DNA from: Phytophthora sp. 'mugwort'
Taxonomy: Eukaryota > Oomycota > Peronosporomycetes > Peronosporales > Peronosporaceae
Length of the DNA: 64,000 nucleotides
Direction of reading: 5' to 3'
NCBI GenBank assembly: GCA_033558025.1
Contig: JAUCEF010000017.1
Location: forward strand, 1,922,001 to 1,986,000
Part shown: piece after piece, positions 1 through 10,426 of the stretch
Layout of the letters: every line of letters begins with the position of its first letter
Numbering within the stretch: position 1 is the stretch's first letter
Translations under genes and position numbers: made by a program
The notes under the pieces: generated by a model
Database searches by the model: none
What the model saw: the letters and a program-made list of their open reading frames with translations, nothing else
Told to the model about the DNA's origin: nothing

Positions 1-3
1 CGA

Positions 4-1431
4 ATGGCATCGCGTATTGGTTCAATCGCTCGAGGTTTTCTCGCGAGGAAGTTCGTACAGCGCCAGAAGCGAAAACGATACGTTCGACAGGTGGTGGAGC
101 CGTCTGCCGTCAACATTCAACGAGTATTTCGCGGCTACATCGTGCGAAAACGACTTGAAGACAGACGCGATCAGGTCGAGGCTGCTATCACGTTGCAACA
201 AATGTGGCGCTCCAGATCCACCGTCAAGACAATTCAAGAAAAGCTGCGTGAGTTTCGACGTATGCTTCGCGAATCCGCCGCTGGGAAAGTTCAACGCTGT
301 TATCTGTGCTATCGGGCACGTCTGGAACTCAATTACCGCCGCCTTGCGCACCACGCTTGCTATGGGAAAGCTGCTCTAGCTGTTCAAGCTGCATGGAGAA
401 GCTACTGCAGTCGAAAGCAACTCCAAAAATTCCGTTTCTGCTCGTTAATTGAACGCAAGGCGACTTCACTCACCCAGACGAAAGAAGAGCGTGAAATGAT
501 TGAGTTTGACGTCTTTGATGCACGTGCCGATCTCAAGCGTGTAGTGAAGTACAAGGCCAAGACTCTCCGTCGGATCAAGGAGATGAAGGCGATGAGGATT
601 GAATGGGAACGACGCCAACCAGTAGTCGAAAAAGAACTGAGCCAGCTCAGGGAAGAAGACCTGGATCGAGGCTGGGGCGAAGCTTTCGAAACTGAAAAGC
701 ACATTCTGCATTTCAGTCTACAACTGAGCGTGGAGGACATTCTCTCTCACAAGCAACAGGTGCGAGAGTACGACGAGGAAATCGAGGAGTTGCGGATCGA
801 GCTAGAAGACCTGGAGCGGGATATGGAAGAGTGCATCTGGGACGAGACGATGGAGCTCGAGGCTTATAGAGACATGGAGCTGCAACGAGCAGCCTCAATG
901 TTTGCTGAGGAGAAGGCTCAGAGAGTTCGTCTGCAACGTATTCGATGGGGCACGAGGAACGTGCGCAAGCATGTCATTTGGCGTGAGCGCAAGGACTTAC
1001 AAGCGCTACAGAAGGAGACCGTCGCGAAACGACAAGTAGAGGAATTGGGTGTACTGGCGTTTGAGAAGAAGCAGTTCATAAAGCGCAAGCTTGAACAGGC
1101 AATTGAAGATGCCGCGAGATCACGAGCCAAGCAGAACGAGGTCATGATGGAGATGAAGCGCGACGCTAACGTTCTTGTTGGATTTAGTGAAGCTGTACAG
1201 AAGATGCAGGGGATCACTCAGGAATACTCGTTTCAATACCGACTGCCAAAGACCGATCTCCGAGAGGATCCCGAGTCTGCAATGTGCGCTGGATGTGGTC
1301 GTATCACCTGTGACTGTCATCTGAAGAGCAACGAAGACGCCCGAGACACACAAAAACTTAATACAAACAGCTCGTTGATTAAAACACGAACCAGGAACAG
1401 GTTGGCAAGGCGTTGGCGATACCAAGATTGA
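4..1431 (+). CDS. IQ-motif coiled-coil protein (5' partial)
   Basis: The frame is open through the left edge of the window, so this is probably the 3' part of a longer gene and the ATG at 4 need not be the start. About 475 residues are visible. Residues 1-150 hold about five IQ-like calmodulin-binding motifs, seen as repeated hydrophobic-Q/R-x5-R patterns such as VNIQRVFRGYIVRKR and VQAAWRSYCSRK. Residues 155-400 are a long charged coiled coil rich in E, R and K. Near the C-terminus is a short CxxC-x4-CxC cluster (MCAGCGRITCDC). IQ arrays of this kind bind calmodulin or EF-hand light chains, and a cytoskeletal or flagellar role is possible, but that is inference. It converges with WASH1 across a gap of about 200 bp. 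Confidence 0.8.
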   Translation: MASRIGSIARGFLARKFVQRQKRKRYVRQVVEPSAVNIQRVFRGYIVRKRLEDRRDQVEAAITLQQMWRSRSTVKTIQEKLREFRRMLRESAAGKVQRCYLCYRARLELNYRRLAHHACYGKAALAVQAAWRSYCSRKQLQKFRFCSLIERKATSLTQTKEEREMIEFDVFDARADLKRVVKYKAKTLRRIKEMKAMRIEWERRQPVVEKELSQLREEDLDRGWGEAFETEKHILHFSLQLSVEDILSHKQQVREYDEEIEELRIELEDLERDMEECIWDETMELEAYRDMELQRAASMFAEEKAQRVRLQRIRWGTRNVRKHVIWRERKDLQALQKETVAKRQVEELGVLAFEKKQFIKRKLEQAIEDAARSRAKQNEVMMEMKRDANVLVGFSEAVQKMQGITQEYSFQYRLPKTDLREDPESAMCAGCGRITCDCHLKSNEDARDTQKLNTNSSLIKTRTRNRLARRWRYQD

Positions 1432-1637
1432 TTAGTGACGGCTCTGCATTCGACCTGAAGATGCCATCAGTGGAAATTCACGTGTACCATGACAGCGTTT
1501 AATCGTCGGACCAGTCCGAAGCTTCTGACATGCTCAGAGAATCTTCACGGTTCCGAAGCCCAACCATTTGCTACAGGATGACAAAAGCATTAGCAAGGCA
1601 AGTGAGATTCCACCCACCTAAGAATATTACTCGCGCT

Positions 1638-3647
1638 CTAGGAGAACACACGCACCGATTCAAAATTCGCCAATGGGTTCTTGATTTCTTCCGTTTTCGG
1701 AGGCGGCGGTGGTTGCTTCGGTTGAGTAGCTCCTTCTTCCTGCTTCCTCTTGATGTTCCTGATTTGGGCTAGAAAATCGTCACCATCGTTGGACTTGTCG
1801 TCGTCAGAGATGTGGCCGCGGCCATCGTCACTGCCATCGTCCGACAAGGCGAGCGTGGGTAATTTATTGTGTTGCTGTCCGTCATCAGACGGGGGAGGGG
1901 GCGGTGGAGGTTGGGCCGGAGCAGTCACTTCCTTCGCACTCAGCACCGTCACTGGCTTCGCAGCAGACTTTTCGCGCTCGCGTCGCTGCTCCATCTGATC
2001 CTGTTTGCCACTGATAGCAGCCTGCCGCCGTAGCATTCGCTGTTGCATTTCTTCAGCAATCGTTAGCGGTTTGTTAGCGTTGTCTCCTGCCGTCGTCGTC
2101 GGATCTGTTGTCTTTTCATCCGGGTCCACCTGTCATCGGTAAATAAAGGTCAGTGAAATGGACATCAGGCACCTGAGTAATGTAAGGGTCAGCTACCTTT
2201 CGAAGCTTAATGTTGGGGTTACGGATTTGGTCCAGGAAGCTGACGACCGTAGGCTCATTGTCTTCCACCTCCGGGGCCGGAGGCGCTGGGGGTCGGTCCT
2301 GTACAGCCAAACAGCAAAGAAACACTTGTCAGCGGTCGATCGTTCCAGCTTCTCATTTAGAGGCGCTTACCTCTTGCGGTGGAGGGGGTGGCGGCACATC
2401 CTCATCCTCTCCATTCGCCATGGGTGGTGGGGGCGGGGGTGGGGCCGAATCATCTTCCTCATTCGCTTGCGGAGGCGGGGGTGGCGGTGGGGGTGGAGCG
2501 CCATCAATCTTGGTGAAGTCCACAGTCGGCGCTGGTGGAGGTGGTGGGGGAGCACCGTCGACCGGGCCCACCTGGAAATTCTGCTCCGACGGCTCCTGTG
2601 CTACAGGCCCTTCCTCAAAGCTCGCGACTGCAGGCAGATCCGGCAACGCCTTGTCCTGGAACATGGACGGCGCAATCGATGTGCTGCTCTCCTGCGCGTA
2701 CTTGTAGTCGGCAATGTTCTCGAGCGGCAAGTTTGTAGGCAACTTCGCCGACATATCGGGCATAACGCCCATGGACGGGTGAAACTCGTAGTTGAGTCCG
2801 TGTACTGCCGGCTACAAAACAAATCCACCCCCACAAAAAACAATATCAGTAATAATCCAAATCAAGAGTAAACTATGTGGTAGCCATCGACGCACCAGTT
2901 CGTCTCCATATTCAATAGTACGTGGGGCCTTAGCCAGTTCTTTCTGCTTCTCTTCTTCCTCTTCGTAGTCTGTTCCCAACAAGTTATCCCACGACGTGTA
3001 CTACAACCACCAAAAACATACATATCCACATTAGTCTCCATCCACTTCAACCTCCCGTTCAATGTTGTCCTCACCTTTTGGTACGGATTTTCCCCAGAGT
3101 TGAAAAGCAGCACGCTGCCCACGGATGGAATATATTCGGGCAGTCTGCCAAGTCCTTCCTTCTCCATGTCCGCCTCGGGCTGCTGCGTCTGCTGGTATTC
3201 GTTCACCTTCTCGAAAAGCTCCACCACCTCGGCCATATGCTGTCCCCTCTGTGCTGGGGGCAGCGGTTCGGCTGGCAAGAAGTGCGTGTCGTCATCCGCG
3301 TCGGGTACGAGCGTCGGCGCGTCGGCATACGGCTTGTCGTGGAACAGCGTCTTGGGAAGCGGCAGCTGCTTGGGCGCCGGGTACTTGGAGGTGGAGAAGA
3401 CAGTCGTGGGTTTGTTGCTGGTGCGACGCGCCGTGAGCGCGTTCACCTTGGCCTGGCACACCTGGATGCGCTTGTCGACTGCGGCCACGCGCTCCTTCTC
3501 CTGCGAGACCTTGTGCACTAGTCGGTTGAAGACATCCCCCACCACGGCGTCGAGTTGGGACAGCGCCTTAAGCACATCCTTGGCCACAAACTGCGGCTGC
3601 AGGTCGCCGTACACGCGGTCTACCGCGTACACCTGCGACGTCTGCAT
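1638..3647 (-). CDS. WASH complex subunit 1 (WASH1-like Arp2/3 activator)
   Basis: WASH1 activates Arp2/3 on endosomes. Five exons are inferred on the minus strand: 3647-3075, 3000-2896, 2811-2371, 2298-2197 and 2129-1638. All junctions are GT-AG and phase 0, giving about 570 residues. The N-terminal part has the WAHD1 signature, including VFSTSKYPAPKQLP near residue 85. The middle has an acidic stretch and several polyproline runs. The segment FLDQIRNPNIKLRKV is a clear WH2 actin-binding motif and spans the exon 4/5 junction. It is followed by an amphipathic central-type segment (EEMQQRMLRRQAAISGK) and an Asp-rich region. The expected C-terminal acidic tryptophan is absent; the protein instead ends after a second proline run. 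Either the acidic motif has diverged or a last exon was missed. Identity is confident; the exact 3' end is less so. Confidence 0.88.
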
Positions 3648-3842
3648 CGTTAGCGTAGCTCTTCGTGGAGTGAAGTGTGGGCGTAGGACCGATTTTGTGT
3701 GGCACTAGACCCCGTGTCACTAGTGAGACATGTTTACACTTAATATTTGTAAGAGCTACTTTTGTGGGCCGACTTGAAGCTGATTAAGGAGGGTGAACAT
3801 TGTACACATGCCGACTTTTAGCGTCTGCAACGAGTTCCTTTA

Positions 3843-6007
3843 TCAGTATCTCCCATTGTTCATGGCGCCCGCCTTAATGCTGAAGTCTAGACACAGAGGA
3901 ATATGGTCCGACAGGAACTGGCAGTTGGGCAGCGCCGTCTTTGAATACGCTTCGAGCACTTCAGGTGGGTGCACCTTGAGACCGGCAAAAGGTGTCAGCA
4001 TCTCCGGTGTGTACCATACATAGTCCACCACACCTGTCCAGCGACCTGCCAAGAGAGCAACACAAACGCTTCGGTTAGACCTACCAGCATCCGTTTCTCT
4101 TAGCACTGCTAAAACACGGTTTCGTACCTGTGTAGTTGGTATACTCTGGTTCGGTACCAAAAACTGAAGCATAGGCACTGGCAAAGCCAATGTTGTGCTC
4201 CAAGTCTAGTGACGCGTAGATGTTCGCGAGCTGAGGCGGTGGATGCTGGACGTCTGGATGGTCGAGCGGAACGTGGTTACGCGTCATAAATTCGTAAACT
4301 GCGCTAGTAGGTTCGCTATTGAAGTCTCCGCACAGTATCGTGGGCAAGTTGCGACTTAGCGTCACCCGCTCAAGCTGCCACGAGGACAGTCAATGAAGCA
4401 TAAGTCAGTGCATGTCCGACTTTCGTCTCAGATCTTCATAGATGTCCTACTGTACCTGCTTCGTGAGCATATTTGTCTGCCACATCTTGACGTCCGGAAA
4501 TTTGGGATTGGAGAAAATATGCACGTTCGCGATACAAATCAACGGTCCAGACTGCGACTTCCGGGCAACGATTTCGTTGTTCGCGGGGACCACCTCTAAC
4601 ACTGCAATCTGCGCCACGTTGTCGCGCTGAAGGCGCTGCCGCATCTTGTTGAGCGTAGACAGGAACATTTCACGTGCGGCCATCGAAGGTCCTTGGTAAT
4701 CTAGGTCGTACTCCGTCTGCACCTGGGTGAGAAAGTCGTTTGCCAGCTCATTGAAATCAACCGGGTACCGTTCCTTGAGAATGAACCGGTTGCGCTTGTA
4801 GAACAATGCACAACCATCCACTTTGCCTTCGAGACCCATTGACTCACGTGATTTCTTCAGGTACCAACCTTCGTATCCCCACTCTTCCATCATCGGAGCA
4901 AAAAAACTCTTGTAGTGGTCACCCTGTACTTCTTGAAGGCAAATGATGTCAGCGTTGTATGACTGCAGCTCGCGCTTCAGCAGTTCCCTCCGAAACGACC
5001 AGCTCAGAGCCCAGATCGGGCAGTACGGATACATCTGTCGCGTAGCATAGATCTCGGCCAAAATATTGTATGTGAGCACGCGGAACACGCCGATCTGCCG
5101 CAGCCGCGGCGTTAATCGCTCTTCGTTCACGTTCGCAAGCATCTGCCGCCGCGGTGGCATGGGTGGAACTTTGTTCGAACCACACGTATCAGTTTCAGCA
5201 TATACACAATCCAAGAGCGGAGTAAACTAGCCGAGTAGAGCAATAGAATACACACTTACACGGCAGCACGATCCCAGTGTCGACTGTCTTGGTCAGGACG
5301 CCACCGCCGACACGCTTGGTGGCCTTGCACTCTACTCGAATCACATGACCGACGTCCCGAGCGGTAGGCGTGTACGAGCGACTGTAAAATCAAGAACGGC
5401 ATCTGTGTGAGAAACTCAGTCTCGGCCAACAAGGGCAACGACACGTTTCCATCTAGCAAAGCGCCTACTTTTCTTCCTGCACCTTCATCCACGACTCCTT
5501 CGGCAGCGGGCAGAACGTCTCCATATTATCTAGTTGCGATTTCCACGGAAAGTCGTCTCTTTCTCTTAGCTGCGGCTCGATCAGCGCCGGCGAGTCGTGC
5601 AAATGCTTGTGCTTGTGCCAGGCTAAGCGGAAGCAGTCTGCACTGCAGAAACACGAGTGTTCCCGCGTGATGCCCAGTCTGCAGCACTGAACGCACTCGA
5701 TTTTGGCCACGAGCAGTAGCACATTGCCAGCACCGTCGCTGGTGTGGCGCGTGCATTCGTTATTGGCACAAGCTCGCCGCATGGAGGACCGGTACCAGTG
5801 GAACTGCATGTCCACATCCTTATCGTCGATGTCACCTTCTCCGGAGCGGAAAAAGGCGTGCGTCATCATCGTGCAGCCCTCCACGGGTTGGTCCACTCGA
5901 AGCGAAATCTTGCCTTCTCCATGCACTGGGGACCCTTTTGGTGGCGATAGTGAGCGCGGGTCTCGCGCCAACGAAGGCGCCGGCGACATGGGGTGGCTCT
6001 TCTTCAT
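3843..6007 (-). CDS. CCR4-type poly(A) deadenylase with MYND-like zinc finger
   Basis: Catalytic 3'-5' exonuclease of the CCR4-NOT mRNA deadenylation complex. Inferred exons: 6007-5469, 5381-5260, 5168-4456, 4374-4128 and 4045-3843, which keep frame and give 607 residues. The exon 2/3 acceptor (AAAG at 5169) is the least certain, but it keeps the frame. The N-terminal half has a Cys-rich MYND-like region (CANNEC, CVQCC, CFCSADC), then a segment resembling the YTPTARDVGHV region of plant CCR4 proteins. The endonuclease/exonuclease/phosphatase domain follows. Expected active-site residues are present: Asn in TYNILAE, Glu in CLQEVQ, Asp/Asn in GDFNSEP, and Asp/His in LSDHIPL. No leucine-rich repeats are seen, so the domain plan is plant-like rather than yeast-like. 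It should be active. Confidence 0.92.
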
Positions 6008-7380
6008 GAATTATAGGGAAGATCGGTTCTATATTGCAGCAGGAACAAGGTAGAGCGTATGGTAGCTACCGGTAGAACGTGAGCATCGAGACGCTGTTTT
6101 GAGCCTACTAAAGCGACGTCGGACAGCCACGTTGGCTGCTTCCGTTGCTCGGAAGACGTGACAATGAATAGACGTGTATAGGGGACGCCAAGACGCACCG
6201 TTTAGCAGCACGTGGCGGCCCCGGGGGCATCCGAATGTTCAGAAGTGCGGTTCGAGCTTATTCACGGCCACGGATCTCAGGCTAGAGCGAGGTTACGGGC
6301 ACCGGGAGAGTGAGGACGGTAGAGAGAGACGGTGGAATGCGCGCGTAGCTGGCCAGAGGAGGCGGAGCGGGCTTGGGAGGCGCGCGAGGGTCGACGGGGA
6401 GCCGGCGTGGCGGCTGCGTGGCGAGCTGTCGGAGCTCAGGCTTTGTGGCGAGAGTCGTTTTGGCTTACAGCATACAAAAAGCAAGTCGTTGAAACTTTCG
6501 ACGTTAATTGGACGAAACGGGATCCCGTCAGTAGATCGCCTTTCATCCAATCCACATCGCGTGCGATGACTTCAACACGTTAACGTAGTAACGTGTTGCA
6601 CAGCGGACATCGCTAAGATGGTTGTCTGAAGGACGCCATGCGTTTGTACCACCGATACATGTATTGCATTGTCTGACTATTAATAGTATAGCGTTGGACG
6701 AAAGGCTTGGCTGGTCCACTAGTTGCATCAATGGTCCGCTAGTTGCATCCATGCGTCAGTCCTTGACGAGTCGTCAAAGACTTCAATGAATCTAATGGTG
6801 GTTGTGGCTCAGTCTTTTAGTGCTCATTTGAATTCAACAGGAAGGACGCAGTCAGGAAACGGGTCCTCAGAGTCATTCGCGACAGATGTATGCGGGGCTC
6901 ATGACTGATAATGGTGTCTGGGTGGGACGCACAGGCACACGTATGCTGGGTCTTCCAGGTGAAGTAGGAACTGAAAACCCCATAGCTCTCTCCTGGTAAT
7001 CAGATGATGGTCTGACGTCGGACTGCGCGTACATACTCGACCATGCCCGTATTCATTTTGAGCTCCTGTCGCCATCGTGGATAAACAGCAATACACGTAG
7101 CAGCATACGATACAATAGGCCTGTATCTACGCAGCGTTGGCAACACTGGCACCAACGCCCAGTTGCAGGCTGCAGCTTGCAGCAGCCACCTGTTGTAGAT
7201 AGTCCACAACTCAAATTTCGCTGCCGCTCAGGTCACAAGTTGTGACTCACAACAACATACAAAAAGCAAGTCACGCAACCATTAATTCACCCACTAATCA
7301 TCGGCCCAGCCGGCGTTCCAGTTCCCATTTGTCCGCTTACCACTCACGACTCACGAGCAACACCGCGAAGCCCAAGCAAC
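6008..7380. other. Divergent intergenic region, no gene seen
   Basis: This 1.37 kb lies between the divergent starts of the CCR4 gene (-) and the transferase-transporter fusion (+). Only short overlapping open frames occur, without family motifs or a coherent exon chain. A GC-rich stretch lies near 6290-6440. It probably holds both promoters, but no specific site can be assigned with confidence. Confidence 0.5.
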
Positions 7381-10287
7381 ATGGTGGTGCAACGTCGACC
7401 CATGGATGTGGAGGCCGAAGTGCCCACGGCTGTGTACGCGCTGGACCTGCAGCGCGTGAGCCAGTTGCTACGCATCCCCGAGTCGGAGCTGCTCTCCGGG
7501 TTTCAGGCCGACCCCACACGCTCCGACATCCAGGGCGTCATCGTTGATGCCGGTGAGAACGTCCCCTTCGAGACTGTGGGCCACGACGCCGTCAGCGCCT
7601 CGTCGCCACAGGCGCAGGGCCAAGTGGCAGTGGACATCGACGACGCCTCGAGCTCCCGTTCGGTGCCTCTCCGCCCCAGTGCGCTGCCTCCACTACCGCC
7701 TGGACGCCCCGCCGCTGTGCGCTCGCCCGCCCCGTTGGCCGTGACCCCGACGTCGCGACGTCCTGTAGTGCGTCAAGTGCTTCTTACTGCAGCAGTGCGG
7801 CCCAGTAGCCTGGACGAGAACCAGCACCCCAAGTGCCTCATTCAGTTGGGCCAACAGACTATCATCAGTCACATCCTCACGCAGCTATATGCTGCCGGTG
7901 TGGAACGAGTCGTGGTGTCGGTGGCTGCAGCTGGAGGTCGGATCATGGCTGCAGTCAAGCAGACGCCGTTCTACACCAAGATGAAGATCGAGTTCTTGGA
8001 CTTGGGACGCAATAATGACGACGGACACGCTCGCTCCATTCTCGCGGCAAGAAACATGTTTCCGGGCCCAGAGCCGTTCCTGATCCATACGGCCGATCAC
8101 ATTTTCGACAAGTCGGTTGTGTCGAAACTATCGGCGTACCAGCTTGGAGATGCGGTCGCCTGCGTGCTTGTGGAGACAGACATTGCCGACTTGACGGGTC
8201 TGCCGCCGACAACAGTCAAAGTGAAGATTAACGAGGATCACCATCATGTGACCCACATTGGTCGGGACCTGGAGGTCTTTGATGGCATTGATGCCGGTCT
8301 GTTCTTAAGCTCGCCGGACATTTTCGACGCTTTGGACGCGCTTGCTGGTCAGAAGAGCTACTTCTCTCTTGCTGAAGCACTCGACAGCTTTGCTTTCAAG
8401 TCTACAACAGCTTCGAGCTCGAGCCGTCTGACATACCTACCGACTGCTGGAGAAACCTGGTTCAGTATTGAAACGGAGGAGCAGCTGGCCTACACACAAG
8501 ACACGGATGGTACTTCGAAACTCTCTCCTTGGACCGTTTTCTTGGCTTCTACGCCTATCGGAGACCCGTCGCTTACCAAGAATGTGGTCATCGGAGTGTC
8601 AGCGCCCGACCCGGACATGTCGCTTCGTGTCGCTGGTAACACGGACAGCTCCCGAATGTTTTCGGGTTTTGTCGTGGGTGTCGGCAATGCGGACTACCCG
8701 GAAGATGAAGATGAAGGAGGCGATTTGAATGGGGAGGGGCTGACCCCTAGCGGAGTCTACGATTCGGAGTCCCGACCGCTATTGTCATACAGTGCGCGGT
8801 CAAAGGGGCTGTGGTCAAGCCGCTCTGCAAGATCTCCATTCTCTGCCAGATCGTTTATGGATAGCAAAGGCTCCGCCTTTGATAATGACGAGCTGTCCCC
8901 GTTCGTGCTTTCTTTCCCCATGGATGACGAGACTTCCAAGACCGTTGAAGAGGTAAACGCAAAGCACCACGCGTACCTGATTGAAATGACCCCGGGTGAT
9001 CCGTCAGGTGTGTTGCCTCCTGGCTCGAGTATGTCTGAGTACTTGCTAGCTGTGCCAGGAAAACATGAGCTGGACTATGAAGAAGATGAGGCATCCATTT
9101 CCGCAAGTATAGTGACCCCTCGGGCAACGCTGACCCCACTGCATAAGGCGACAATCCTGCCGTCGGATATCACACAGATCCAGCTGAATACGCGAGGTTT
9201 CGAAGACAATCTCGAAGTTACCGTTGTGGTGAAGCGCAAGGCGCCAATTATCGGATATATGCTGCTCATGTCGTCATTATTCACGATCGCGTCAGTGGGG
9301 GTCGCATTGGATGAGGTAGACGACGTCGTTACACCCGAGATTCGGATCTTCTGGCGAAATATGGCTACATCGATGGCCACATTTCCCTTCGCGCTGACGA
9401 TTCTTCTCCGCAGTCGTGATGAACCCCATGGTCCTAGCTGGAAAGAGTTGGTTCCTTCCGTTCTCGTAGCAGGAGTGGCGTACGCGTACTTTTTGGGGTC
9501 GTTCGTCGTGGCACTATCAATGACATCGGTTGGCCATGCAACGCTATTCAACAACGCTCACTCTGTGTTGCTTGTGTTCTGGAAGATTGCGCAGCGCCAA
9601 CCCGTAGCTGCATTTGAAGCTTTGGGTGCTGCCATTGGAGTTGTTGGCGGCGGTATCACCACTATGGATACGACCTCAGGAGGTCCCGACATTGTGTCTG
9701 CAACTGCGGCAGGAGACCTCATGGCACTCTCGGGAGCCGCTGGAGGGGCAATTTACTTTACATTGGCTAAAAGGGTGCGACCACACATGCACCTGCTTGT
9801 GTTCCTCTGTGGTCTTACAGCTACGTCGGCTACAACGTTGCTTTGTTATATGGTGGCTACGGGGCAAGAGCTCAGTCTGTCGACTGATCCGTACAATGGT
9901 TTGTTTGGATGGTTGACCCCGTCCGTTCACCGACTGCTGGTGGTTCTCTACCTCGTCTTTATCTGCGATGGTATCGGCACGATGGGCTACATTGGTGTCA
10001 TGAAATACTTCGATCCGATCGTCGTGTCCATCGTGTGCCTCATGGAGCCCATCGTGGCCACAGCACAGGGTATCGTCATGGGAGTGGATATCATGCCTGG
10101 ACCTTTAACTTTTATGGGAGCGACTCTCGTCATTGGTGGCACAGGCCTCGTGATCTACTCGCAAAGTCGCAAAACGGAAAAAGTCGACGCCACAGAAGCC
10201 GTTCTAGCTTCAGATGCCACTCCACGTGCCGTGTACAGTACGCGCTCGCGTAAGAGAACCCCACGATACGGCACCACCCCACGCTAA
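7381..10287 (+). CDS. Nucleotidyltransferase-like domain fused to EamA/DMT transporter
   Basis: Single intronless frame of 968 residues from an ATG to TAA. Residues 1-125 are low-complexity (Pro/Ser/Ala). Residues about 127-375 look like a sugar-1-phosphate/inositol-phosphate nucleotidyltransferase fold: VRQVLLTAAV, a PKCL signature, THADHIFD-like acidic site with Asp239, a TTVKVKI strand, and GIDAGLF at 302-308, in the family order. The usual Gly-rich nucleotide loop is degenerate. Residues 375-620 are a Ser/Asp/Glu-rich linker. Residues about 621-930 are hydrophobic, about ten membrane segments in two EamA-like halves as in drug/metabolite transporters. The tail is basic. The closest known plan is the bifunctional inositol-phosphate cytidylyltransferase, which carries a CDP-alcohol transferase, not a transporter. 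Substrate and activity are unknown. The gene converges with the MDR gene, 139 bp away. Confidence 0.85.
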   Translation: MVVQRRPMDVEAEVPTAVYALDLQRVSQLLRIPESELLSGFQADPTRSDIQGVIVDAGENVPFETVGHDAVSASSPQAQGQVAVDIDDASSSRSVPLRPSALPPLPPGRPAAVRSPAPLAVTPTSRRPVVRQVLLTAAVRPSSLDENQHPKCLIQLGQQTIISHILTQLYAAGVERVVVSVAAAGGRIMAAVKQTPFYTKMKIEFLDLGRNNDDGHARSILAARNMFPGPEPFLIHTADHIFDKSVVSKLSAYQLGDAVACVLVETDIADLTGLPPTTVKVKINEDHHHVTHIGRDLEVFDGIDAGLFLSSPDIFDALDALAGQKSYFSLAEALDSFAFKSTTASSSSRLTYLPTAGETWFSIETEEQLAYTQDTDGTSKLSPWTVFLASTPIGDPSLTKNVVIGVSAPDPDMSLRVAGNTDSSRMFSGFVVGVGNADYPEDEDEGGDLNGEGLTPSGVYDSESRPLLSYSARSKGLWSSRSARSPFSARSFMDSKGSAFDNDELSPFVLSFPMDDETSKTVEEVNAKHHAYLIEMTPGDPSGVLPPGSSMSEYLLAVPGKHELDYEEDEASISASIVTPRATLTPLHKATILPSDITQIQLNTRGFEDNLEVTVVVKRKAPIIGYMLLMSSLFTIASVGVALDEVDDVVTPEIRIFWRNMATSMATFPFALTILLRSRDEPHGPSWKELVPSVLVAGVAYAYFLGSFVVALSMTSVGHATLFNNAHSVLLVFWKIAQRQPVAAFEALGAAIGVVGGGITTMDTTSGGPDIVSATAAGDLMALSGAAGGAIYFTLAKRVRPHMHLLVFLCGLTATSATTLLCYMVATGQELSLSTDPYNGLFGWLTPSVHRLLVVLYLVFICDGIGTMGYIGVMKYFDPIVVSIVCLMEPIVATAQGIVMGVDIMPGPLTFMGATLVIGGTGLVIYSQSRKTEKVDATEAVLASDATPRAVYSTRSRKRTPRYGTTPR

Positions 10288-10426
10288 CAAGAGACTTTGA
10301 CAGATTGGAAACAGAATGATGACGTTTGAATAATAGAAAATGCCTGTTTCAAATTCAACATGCTCAAAGAGGATGCTTGAGACTGTTTCTTCTCTACTGC
10401 TCACTGTGTCAAGCAATTCTGATCGT

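Noticed and set aside
2158..2871. 237-codon plus-strand open frame rich in Arg, Trp and Gly
   Set aside because: It is the antisense of the proline-rich exons of WASH1, and Gly/Trp/Arg richness is what reversed Pro codons give.
3100..3708. 202-codon plus-strand open frame
   Set aside because: It is antisense to the first WASH1 exon, which has clear family motifs.
6174..6569. 131-codon open frame in the CCR4 upstream region
   Set aside because: It is an Arg-rich, GC-driven open frame with no domain. Overlapping frames are equally open, and no splice chain supports it.
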